Below, piece after piece: positions 1 through 12,000 of a stretch of DNA of 64,000 bases. Source of the DNA: Apostichopus japonicus (Eukaryota > Echinodermata > Holothuroidea > Aspidochirotida > Stichopodidae). The stretch lies in assembly GCF_037975245.1 (NCBI RefSeq), contig NC_092576.1, forward strand, positions 32,280,611-32,344,610, given 5' to 3'. Position 1 is the stretch's first letter; each line of letters opens with the position of its first letter. The notes below the pieces were generated by a model, which saw only the letters and a program-made list of their open reading frames with translations, was not told the origin of the DNA and searched no databases. Position numbers and translations under genes: made by a program.

Positions 1-44
1 TGTTTCTCCTTTTGCTGCAGTTGATTAACACATGATTCTTCACA

Positions 45-99
45 ATGGGAAAGTTCACCGTACATTTGACCTTCTTCATAGTGGTCCAGGTAGTCTGTG
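45..99 (+). CDS. Gene 1 exon 1: start codon and signal peptide
   Basis: The ATG at 45 opens a typical signal peptide: a Lys, then a hydrophobic core (LTFFIVVQVV) ending at Cys18. The donor gtaagt follows base 99 and leaves phase 1. A possible 5'UTR acceptor (ttttgctgcag) ends at base 20, so transcription probably starts outside the window. An ATG at 32 lies upstream in another frame and stops at 102. I reject it as the start because only the 45 frame joins exon 2. Confidence 0.8.
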
Positions 100-3000
100 G
101 TAAGTAGTTAACCATGGTCCATCTTAAACGGAAATTAGAAAGTTTATCATCTGGACATGTTGAATGTAAGTCATGCTTAACTCTTTTTTAGTGAACAGTG
201 CATATTGCACCTGAAAGAAAATGACTACAGTATCATGGCAGTTTTCTATATCTAAAGCTTATAAGAAGCAATCACTACTTGATTATACAGAGAATATATG
301 AAACATTCAGGTTTGCTTGCTTACTCTCTGTCCAGCCTCATCTGTTGTCGGCGAAGTTTGTGAAAACAGACAGTATCTCGAGCTAAATCAGCCAGGAATT
401 ATCCAGTGTTCGTTCGAAGAGGGCTTTATTGGAGTTCAGTGGTTCAATTCAACAGTAGAGGACACCTCTGAGATCATTACCTATGTAAGAGATGTAAAAG
501 ATGGCCCTGGATTTAGATCTGGAGATTATGATGTATGGTTAAATGGATCGCTGTTTGTTAGAAACGTAACAGTAGAACATGAGGGAGCATTCATTGTCAC
601 TCATGCACCCTCGGAATCTGCAGAGGTGAAGCAGTATAATATTCAAGTCCAATTGTTTGGTAAGAACCTCAGACTTTCATCATTCTTCATTTATGTCGGA
701 AAGGCTCTAACAAATGGTAGCTTTGTAATTATAATTTTCATACTAAATATAGACAATGTTGCTTTTCCCAAATTCCTGTGATTTGATTGGTTAATAGTCC
801 CCATCCATTGTCTGTGAACATTCTTGCATCTGTAGTGCTCAATGAACACGGAGTATGTTGTTTAACAACAATTACTTGCAACGCTAATTTTCCTCTGTGT
901 AGAGATAGTGAATTTTGCGGTATAGGCTATCATGTGTGTGCTGTATGCACTCCAATATCATAATGTTTGCCACATACAATACGTATACCTTTTGACAATG
1001 AAGATGCACTTGCATTGTTTCTGAGACACGTAATATTTGAATCATTGTTTTGATCCGGAAATGTAAATGAGTGGAGACAATCTATGAATTTTGTGGGCAG
1101 CTAAAATCTCTGATCCTGACAGGATATATCAGCTCACAGTACAGTATGTTTCTTCTCTCTGCATTAAGAGTTGCTAATGTAAAATGCGCATTCTCATCAT
1201 CAGTAGTTTTTGTTGCAAAAGTTGTTTGCGGTCCAATTAACCATGTGCTTCAGTAAATGTTATTTTGGCGCAACATTCGTCTGTGAACTATTGTATTTAA
1301 GACATTGAACTGATTCTTTAAAAATCTACATTGCGATAAAAGCTACTGTATTCACATAGACCTACAGTACTGATTTCGCTTAACTCCCGTTGAAAAAAAA
1401 TCAACGATCGATAACAAAAGTTAAAAATCGATAAAAAAAGTTGAAAATCGGTTAATTTCGTTGACAAGATTTAGACTACTGCGGGCACGGTTGGCAACGA
1501 AGTTTCAACGAAATTTCCACGAAAGTTATCGCGATCAAAAACCGCAAAGGCAATTCTAGACATATCAAGGTTGAGACTTGCGTAGAATCCTTAGTGTAAC
1601 TACAGCCGTTTTCAGACTCTACCTGAAGTTGCCGAGGAATATTACAAACGTTGCAAAAGTGTGATTGTATATAAGACGGAGTAAGTTCTGTACTAGGTGT
1701 TTGAAAAATGATTTGGCTAGGATAATAAAAACTAGTCTTGGTCGATCGTAACAAGCACATTCTATGACTCATTCTATGACTCACACTATGACACATTCTA
1801 TGACAGTTATAGGCTAGTATTAAACTAGGATAAGTTTAAGTTAACTCACCAAGGAACGCAGTGTCAGAAAAAACAAGAAAAAAATATCAACAATGAAACA
1901 GTCGTAGCTGGATATTAAAGAGATCTTTATTCCCAATAAATTCCTGTTACTTGACGTACTACAGTACCGTTTACTACAGAACCGCACTCACTTTCAAACT
2001 TTTCTGAGAGCGCATTCCGTCCAAAAAATCTCCCCGACATCAATGCACGCAAAAAAAAAAAACAAAAAAAAAATCTGTTATTTTCCCCCTAACCCGTTAC
2101 TGTAAGTTGCCCGCGAAAGCAGATGGACTGCCCTGGTAAGGTCGCAGCCTGGGTCTGGGCCACCTGTAGTATGCTGCTTACATGTGCATTCCCTACCCTG
2201 GATATCCCCACCGCCAAACTTTTTTGAAAGGCTTAGTCCAATCATAAACTTGGCTTTGTCAAATTCACGCCTACCTTATGTTAATTAGCATAGTATTTGT
2301 CTTCGTGGGGGGTTTAGCACTGCAGAACCTTCATGGCTGGCTGCTAGAAGCAAACATTATTTTACCCCTACTGTTCGTAATGGAATGGATGTTATCTGTT
2401 ACTTAGTTAATTGAAAACCAAATATTCATTCATATATATATAAGTAGAACAATCCAGCAGGGATAGAAAGTTTATCTTGAATGAACCAATCAAAAGTCGT
2501 GCTATTAATAAAACTTGAAAACACCTGGCCAGCAAGAGAGTTGCAAACAATTGTTTCCATGACTACTAAGAAAATAAAGCAGTGACTTGGGGCCCACGTT
2601 GGGTAGATTTCTGTGGAAACTGAATATATTTTCATTGCTTATTTGAGTATTGTATATTGGGAAGAGCTGATCAAACATTACTGGGGAGGGCTTTCAACTG
2701 GCCTGACGGCTTTCAACTGGCCTGACGGCATGTATAAGTTTATTTTAATGAGTAGGGGAAGTTTTTATGAGTCTCCCGGTATGCGTCACATGAGAAGTAA
2801 ATGTTTTGTTTTTCGGTTTTATCATCGTTTTTCAAGTGGAACAACTCATAAAATCATGTCAAATGAAAATAATATATATTTGAATATCCTTCCTTAGTTT
2901 TACTAATCAGGAATGCTTGATAAGGCATGCAATGCATCGTTCGAAAATGTAATTTTAAAGTAGAATTGAAAATGAACGACATAAAACAATATCTGTGAAG

Positions 3001-6000
3001 CGTGTGGAGCACAACTTTGAATATTCGTTGTGAAAGAAAACATAATGAACGATGTTTACTGCGTAAATAAATTTCGCGGAACTGGTACAAAGAAATTACG
3101 TACTGCAGCTTACGTCAGAGAAGCTCGTAAATGACACAGGTGGATAGAGCGCATCAAAATTCGGTTTAGGAAATCCCTATACAGCCGACAAAAGTCGATG
3201 TCTCCTTCCGTTTTCGAGTTATAAGCGATTTTGTGTTTTTGCGATATGGTTTTCAGTATATTTTCATTGAATAAGGGCGTTTTGTTGTGTTTTTTTTAAT
3301 AAGGGTGTGACCTATCAGATATTTCGCTAACCGTTTCACCGTATCGCCTGCCGGTCGGTTGAACGTTTAAACGCCGTTTCCCGATCGCGGCTTTTTCGAC
3401 GCACCGTTACTGGACTTTTAATGAAAATAGGACGTTATGAGTACAATAATTAAGGTTTTCCTTTCCAGCAGGTAGCAATTCAGGCAGCAAGACAACGATC
3501 AATGTATGTTAATTACTAATTAGGCCCAATAATATTGCGAACCTTTCGTGTAATAATAATTGCCTAACACACATGATCAGTATACGTGGTCTTCAGAAGT
3601 TCAGATCACTGAATTTATATAACTCGGCCTTCGGCAACGTCGTAACTTTTGAAGAAAAAAAAACAATATATTTGTCTATCAATCACAAGATTTTAAACAA
3701 AAACTCGCATAAATTAGCAAACTTAAACACCTTTCCTACTTGCTCATTAAAAGTCATGTTAAGAAAACAAATTACGCACGCACGTGTTGTGCGATGGGTT
3801 GTAAAAATCAAGCTGAAACTGGTTCGAGCAGCCTCCGATTTCATTTTCTTTCTCTTGTGTCACATACATGATACAGTACCTTACATTTGATACAAAAGTT
3901 ACTTCAAACAACAACTTCCCAAAATTTGTGTCGCAATAGGTTAAGATTTAACCATGCTGCGCAGTACCATTTATAATTTGCATATTACACTCGGCGTCCA
4001 GATGGTGGGAGAATATAACATCATGTTCAATGTGTTGTGTCGTTCCCATGGTGCGATGAACTTGGGCAAGTTGCCAAGTTCGAATGTCAATGACCTACTT
4101 ATGTTCTGTGACCAATGTCAGTGGGAATTATGTGTGTAAAAACTCGGGTTTTTCCATTTGTTATATATATAGAAGTTTTTCCGTAAGCGGAGCGAATTTT
4201 AGGGCGGCTCGTTGATTGTGAGGAAGCACTTATCTAAGCATCAATATTTGTGAAAAAATATCGTAAGTTTTTCATTTTCATTCATTTTCTTTTATATTTG
4301 CCGCAATCGCGCCCGCAATGCATGCACAGCATAATATCATGTGTGAAAAAATGGCTGTACACGTGCGGACCAGAGAGAGCAAACTGGCCTTGTGTTGTTA
4401 ATGTTATGACGGTACTTTCTAGAACGGCCATTTGCGTCTTTTGGGGTCAACATATTTTCACACGGGGTTTTCACCATGCCATTGATCGATGTACACGGGT
4501 GATATGTCGCAAATATAAACTGAGAAAACGAATTGACGACACTATCATCATGAGATCATGACTATTGGCCTACTACTTTAGTTATATTAAACACATTATT
4601 CATGCCTAAACCATCGTTTTTCTGTTTTTATAGATAGTTTGCAGTACATTACTAAGTTCTTTACATATTTTAAAATAATTTTCATGTTTAAAAGTAAACA
4701 AAATAGAAAAAATTAAAAGAGAAAACGCCTTTTTGAAAAATGGAAGCGTCCTCGCAGAATGGGCGGGGCATCTTTATTTTGCTTCAAGTTACATGTTTTC
4801 GCTCAGAAACAAAGTTTCATACTCCAACTCTAATAAAAAACCAAATTTACTTCTCTAAAAAATAACTATTTTTCGTAATCTGCAAGTAAACCAAGTTTAT
4901 ATGTCCATTCATTGTTATTTAAATGGTTAAACAGCACTCTAATTTATCTGGAAGGGTGCCTCGTGGTACATAGCTTTGACTGCATTCTATCTTACGTCCT
5001 GGCGAAGTTAAGACTTATGTCACTGTGTTTGGGGTTCACAGTTAGAAAACGTCCCCCGTCAGTTTCACTACATGTTTCTCTGAGTGTCACTACTCATGCA
5101 AGTACAGGAATGCTCTTGAGAAAAATCCTGCCTTCAAACGACTGTTCCAAAGTAATCAATACTAATAAACGAAGTTGCTCGTTTTCCGACGTTTCGCGTA
5201 ACCACACATTGACCTTCTATTTCGTTTAAAAAAGAATTTCAACGTATCGTTGAAAATTCCACGAAGGAAATGACAGAAATAACCAATCGTTAAAATTCGG
5301 GGAATTTCGATAAAAATCGGGGAATTTCGATGACAAAACGTGGAAATTCGGTTATTTTCCTTTTAACGAATTTTAACGGGAGTTAAGCGAAATCAGTACT
5401 GTACTGTAATTTTCGTATAGATGATTGCTTGCAAAGAGCCCAGGATAAATGTTGGATCAGATTTTTAAGGATTTACGCATGTGTAGTTGAAAATGAAGCT
5501 CGAACAGGCTTGTACATGCAGTAATACAGTGAACTGGAATTTAGCGAGAGATATGCACACTGTAGGTACTGGGATTTTTGAAGAGTTGTTTGTTGGAATC
5601 GCTGCAAGGTCAAAACACGGATCTACTATGGAGTTGGCGAGTAGGGAAGTAGAAGGACGGATGAAGGAGGGGGGGGGGGGACTGGGCGTAAAAAAACGGT
5701 TGAAACCCCCCTGAAAAACAGTGAAGCTAAGGCACTGAGCATTTCTGCTCTATATATTGTGTATAACATGCACAAAGTATAGGCTGTGATACTAAACTAG
5801 TATTAGTAACAGTAGGTCATACAATAAACGTAATTGGTTTTCGATTGGGACACAAGCTTTTTTTACGGGACACAAAATTGTTTTCTCTAATAACATTACT
5901 GGTATGTACATGTGATGAATCGAACATTCATCATCGATATACTTATATTAAGACAAACATGTTAGTCAGGAGGCTGGAGTGATTTGCCAGTACAATTACT

Positions 6001-9000
6001 AAGAATTGCCCTTATAAAAAGCTTATTTTTAATTAAGAAAAATAAGTTTCCATTTGTCTGTATTGATGTTAAGCGGCCTTTACCATAAGTTGATTAGTTG
6101 GATGCATATGGATGTATAAAATCATATTAGTTCACTACTCACTACATGCTCATTTTCATTTCCATACATTCAACAGTGAAGCCGCAACTTGAATATCCTG
6201 TGATTGAAGAGTGTCAAGATAGGAGTAAAATATGCTACATGTTATACGAAAACCCTCTGGAATTGAGTTGTTCTGTCCAAAATGTCCGTCCTAGAATTTC
6301 TTTGACTTGGAATCAGCGAAACTCTCAGCGTGATAAACTTTTGGAGTCGAATATGACAATAATCAGAAACAATGAAGTAACGTTCACTCCTCGTTCGACT
6401 GTTACAATACATAACGACTCCCCATTATTGTCAGTATTGGTATGTAGCGTAAACGAGAACACTTGGATCTTGGAAGAGAATGAGACGCTGGTTATCTTAG
6501 AGAATGGAAGCGTAGACATATCACACAGTCCTATACAACGTTATGTCCAGCTTCATACTACTATGACTCTACCCTGTAATGACTTTAACGAAAGGATTCT
6601 AGTTTGGAAGAGATCCACTGATAGATCTGAAACCCCAGAAGTCATTCTAATTAGAGTGCAAACCTGGAAAGAGGATTTCAATGAAACATACAACAAGGAT
6701 TTCAGATTGAAACCTGATGGGTCACTGATGTTGCCACAGACTGAATTGTATCACCAGGGCATTTATACTTGTGTCTCCAGCGATAATGATAAGGATCATA
6801 TGCAAACAATCGATGTTGTTATTTTCAGTGAGTACTTTGATGTATACATAAATGTTATTATAAACCCTCATCTAATACCCTTGACTCCGTAAAGGGCAGA
6901 TGCAAACTTTTTTCATTACAGAAAAAAACTCCAAGTATACGCAGTTAACAACTAGGCCTCTGCAAAACGTAAAAAAGTACATTTTTGAATGAACGTCTTT
7001 CTTTCTCCTTTCAAAAAACCACAAGTTCTTCTGAAAAGAACCAAAATATCCTCCAATCCTACTGATGATTGAATTTGTTTGAAAACAATTAAATCACAAC
7101 AATCAACCCGGGTTAACAACATTTCATTGTAAATATTTTCATGATAAAAATAGTCCATGATGCTTGTCCAAATTTCCAGTGATCTGATGGCTAATAGTCC
7201 CTTACCCATTGTCTGTACACATTCTTGTATCTGTAGTGCTGAACACAAAATTATGCAACTACTTGTAAGGCTACTTTCCCCTCTGTAGAGATAGCTAAGT
7301 TTGTGGTATAGGATATCATATGTGCGCTCCTGTTACGGAAATGCGCTTGAATTGTTTCTGAGACTATCACCTATATGGTTTGATCAGAAAATGTGAGTTG
7401 AGACAGTCAATGAGTTTTGTGGGAAGCTAACATCTCTGATACTGAAAAGGATTTTCCATCTCACAGTATGTTTGTTCTCTCCGTATTGAGAGTTGCTAAT
7501 GTAAAATGTGCATTCACGCCGCAGTAGAACATTTCTTGGAAACTTTTACGTGGTCCTATTGACAGGCATTGAAAATTTGTTGAAAGGGCAGGGTTGGCAA
7601 AAAGAGGGGTGGGCCAGGCGAATAAGAGGGGCAGGGCAGGGTGTGCCGCCCCTGTAAAACAGTGAAGCTAGGGCTCTTTATACTGTGTAGGACATTCACA
7701 CAGTATAGGCAGTGATACTATCACAGGTACACTAGTAAAGTATGTCATACAATAAACGCAATTGTTGTTTTCTCTAGTAACATTACTGTGTATAATATAT
7801 GTTTTCTTTAGTTTACACACTACTTTACATGTTAAGTTGGTATTGACTAATCTACAAAGATATTTACCAGTCATTGCAAAAAGCACCCCACAATTTTCTC
7901 CTTTTTCCTTGAATAGCTTATCCAAGCCCGACGTACATAATTGTAGAAGGATGTTACCATACACAGTATTGTGTACTTGACGTCGCAAGAGAAGGAAACG
8001 TGACATGTTCAGTTCGTGGAATACGACCAGAAGTCGAACTCCAGTGGAGAACTTATGGAAACTATCCTGCTCTATCTCTAACAGAGCTGGAAAGGACATC
8101 AACAGAAAAGGGAGGAATCTTTGACATTTCTCTTACAACAAACTTCAAAATTTTATCCGCAACTGAAAGAGGGATCACATTAGAGTGTTTTATAGTAGGA
8201 CAGAATTCAGATGTGTTCAAGCCCCCTATAAAAGCAGCAAGAATAGACCTTAAAGTGATATATGGTAGGTGTTTTTTTTGCTATCCATGCTTTGTTCTCG
8301 GATTAAGACTAAACTATTTGCGATATGTTTATATTTAAAAAGGGAATCTTGTTTTTCATAGCAGAAGACGGTAAACCCATCTCTCGAGATATGAAATAGA
8401 ACTTGACGACAAGGATGTTCAGATTCAGAGAGATCAAGTAGCCAGGGTTTATTGACCTGAGATTACAACAGAATTACTCTAAATATTCACTTTTATCTAT
8501 TTCTAAGAGGTGAACAATTTTGCAATTGTGAGATCCAGCAGCTTGCAGTATAGTTAGAATACAGTCCATATGTTCAGTGGCTTGTATTTTTCTTATAGCA
8601 GTGAATTTGATGTCTGATGGAAATTATGCTTCTAAATGAATGGCTACTGTAGTTTGCATCTCGAACAACTTCTTCTTTGATCTGACTTATGGTTTCTAAA
8701 TCTGACTTTTCAAAATTGAATCATACTTTGTGTGAAGGGGTTGGTAGATAGCGGGTACATGATAATGTATGTTCAATTTGATATTGCACATTTATTAGGG
8801 GGCAGGGCTTCAATATTTCAAAAACAGCTTGCAACCATGATACATTAACATATTTAGTAGGAAGGTCCACAGTCAGTGAAAGAACCTTGCTGATCAATTT
8901 AATCAACAATGACGAAAGCTTGGGATTATAATCTCAATTGGCAAGAAATCACAATAAGACCACTGGCTTTCTGGTTCCTATTTACAGATGGCAACATGGG

Positions 9001-12000
9001 GATCTCCGGTTCATCGAAAGTTGCTGTAGTAGCAACCATAATTGCAGTACTTCTAATTCTGGTGCCTTTGTTCATCTGTCTGATAGGTAGGTACCATGAT
9101 GCATATAAGAATTCCATTGCAATATAGCAAAGTTTGTTAGCTATTTTCTTGTATTCTATTTGTTGTTATTGCATCTACAGTATCCTTAATTGACTAACCG
9201 AAAAGTATAGTAACTATTTGTTTAACTAAATTGTTGTTTTCTTTATTTTCATGATAATAGTAATAATGTCATATGTGTTTATGTGCGCGTTTGTGATGCC
9301 CAGCTTGTAAACTTTATATCTCAAGAAGGGTAGTTCGGACCAATTCATATTTAATGTGAAGACATATCACTTTGAGTACAAGAAGCATATTGTTTTTGGT
9401 GGAGGTCATTTGAGGTCACCAGGGATCAAATTGTGAAAACCTTGTAAACACAATTTCTTCAAGATGAGAAGCATGGGCAGACCTCATATTTCATGTGTAG
9501 AAGAACCACATTAAGTCAAAGAAGCCTATTGTTTTTGGCAGAGGTCAAAGGTCATTTGGGGTCACTAGGGGCTATATTGTGAAAACCTTGTAAACACCAT
9601 ATCGCAAGAAGGCAAGCGTGAACAGACCTAATATTTAATTTGTAAAAGAACTTCATTGATTAAAAGAAGCCCATTGTTTTTGGTGGAAGTCGCAGGTCAT
9701 TTGGGGTCATCAGAGGTCAAATTATGAAAACCTTGTAAACATGATATCTCAATATTAGAAGCTTGGGCAGATCTCATACTTGGTATGAAGGTGTATAACA
9801 TTGAGTAAAAGAAGCCCATTGATTTTGGTGGAGGTCAAGGTTCACTTGGGACAACAGGTCAAATCGTGAAAGCTTTGTAAACATGATCTTGCAAGAAGGG
9901 AACCTTGGACAGATCTCATATTTGGTGTGTGGATGTTTTTTGGTGGAGGTCTAAGGTCATATGAAGTCAACAAACACCAACATTAACTTCACTCCCCTCT
10001 ATCACATTTAGAACAAGATGCCTGTTGTTGAGGTCAATGGTCATTCAAGGACAGCCTGTGTCATTGTGAATTTTTTTTTTTTCACATCACACTGCTTTTC
10101 ACTGTATTACTAAGAACAAGTATGTTGAACACCCTCACTATACATTTCGTCAGATTCATGAAAAAAATTGCTCATGTTACATGATCATCGAAACATTAAT
10201 GCATCTTTGCGTTCTGGTTATTTAACCTTACATAAATTATTCCTGCAGTGTTAAACTACCGAAGGAGTCAGAGGAAAATTGTGGAAGACGAAGAGGTAAG
10301 ACCATTATATCTGAAGTTATAAAGACAATCAAGGGAAACAAAATATATAAAGCTGTTAAACATACTGTAAGGCTAATTCAGTCTAATATTCCGGGGGCGC
10401 TTAAATATTACCTACTGAGGACTGGTGGTGGCATGGAAACATTTTTATTTTATTTTTAATTGTTATTACTTGCAAAGAATATAACACATAGATAAACTAG
10501 TAAAGAAACACACCCTGAGATTTGGTAATCTATTACTATAATCAGCCACGGTACAGACCATACAGAAAATGGTTACAAATGTGTCACTTGTCTGATGATC
10601 ACCACACAGGTGGGAAACTCAGAGATTAAACATGCTGTAGGTTAAGCAATACACGCAATTGTCATGAAATCCTTTCCCTACCAGTTTTATGTTGAGAATA
10701 TTAAGCATACATGTACATTACGATCTTCCCTGCCTTAAAGCAAATACCACCCCAGTCCCCTTTTCTTTGACCAAAAATGGGGAAGATTAAAAATCTACCT
10801 GAGTTGTTAATGCTAGCCATACTGAACGATCCTCTGCACAAATTCATGATTAAACACACAGTGTATTGTTTCAATGGTCAAGCCAAACTTGTCTTCACAC
10901 ACAGGAAAGTAGTGCTGGTCATTGTGTTTACTTGTGTTTATAATCATACAGGTGACTGGTCAACTAAATAGGAACACTCAAGGATGAATCCTAAAGACAA
11001 TATTTGGGGTAGTTTTTGCCATCAAGTAACAAATTGTTAATGATTGATTGAATTTGATAAGGACGGTTTTTGGTTTCGATGATAATCGTAATCTTTGCAT
11101 TCATGATCGCGTGCGTGTGGGTGCGTTTGTGACGCCCAGCTTGTAAACACGATATCTCAAGAAGGGAATGTCAGACCAATTTCATATTTACGTGTAGAAG
11201 TAGCACATTTAGTACAAGAAGCCTATCGTTTTTGGTGGAGGTCAAAGGTCATTGTGGTCACCAGGGGTCAAATTTGAAAACCTTGTAAACACGATATCTC
11301 AAGAAGGGAAGATCGGACCAATTTCATACTTAGTGTGTGTAGAAGTACTTCAATAAGTACAAGAAGTCTATTGTTTTGGTGAGGTCAAAGGTCATTTGGG
11401 GTCACCAGGGGCCAAATTATGCAAACCTTGTAAACACGATATCTCAATAAGGGAAGCTTGGGAGTACCTCATATTTAGTGTGTAGAAGTATCACATTGTG
11501 TTACAGAAACCTATTGTTTTTGGTCGAAGTGGAAGGTCATTTGGGATCACCAGGAGTCAAATTGTGAGAACCCTGTAAACATGACATCTCAAGATGGGAA
11601 GCATAGGCAGACTTCATATTTAGTGTGTAGAAGTACCACATTGAGTACAAAATGTATATTATTTTTGGTGGAGGTCAAAGGTCATCTGGGGTCACCGGAG
11701 TCAAGTTATCTAGATATCTCAGAAGGGAATTGTGGGCAGACCCCATATTTGGTGTGTGGGAGAACCACATTGTGTTAAAAAGCTTATTGTTTTTGGTGGA
11801 GGTCAAAGGTCATTTGGCGTCATCGCAGGGCAAATCGTGATACCCTTGTAAATATGCACACCCTCACTATACATTGCGTCAGATTCATGAAGAATACTGC
11901 TCATGATACATCATTGAAACCACAATGCAAATTTGCATTCTGGTTCTATAGGCAGGCTTGACTGTCATGTAGACTCTGAGTACATTTATATAAGAATAAG

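Larger units (their letters stand above)
1363..5403. mobile_element. 4-kb DNA element with 29-bp terminal inverted repeats
   Basis: Bases 1363-1391 (TACAGTACTGATTTCGCTTA and on) are a perfect inverted copy of 5375-5403. Just inside each end are AT-rich blocks with repeated AATCG and TTTCGAT motifs. No convincing transposase is visible; frames inside are short and unrecognised. It sits in the intron between V exon 1 and exon 3, splitting repeat blocks X and Y. A non-autonomous DNA transposon is the best reading. Target duplication unclear (flanking TA possible). Confidence 0.65.

Noticed and set aside
3573-3890. 105-codon frame in the 4-kb element
   Set aside because: No domain, no splice or start context, AT-driven composition.
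4912-5229. 105-codon frame in the 4-kb element
   Set aside because: Not recognisable as a transposase; likely chance.
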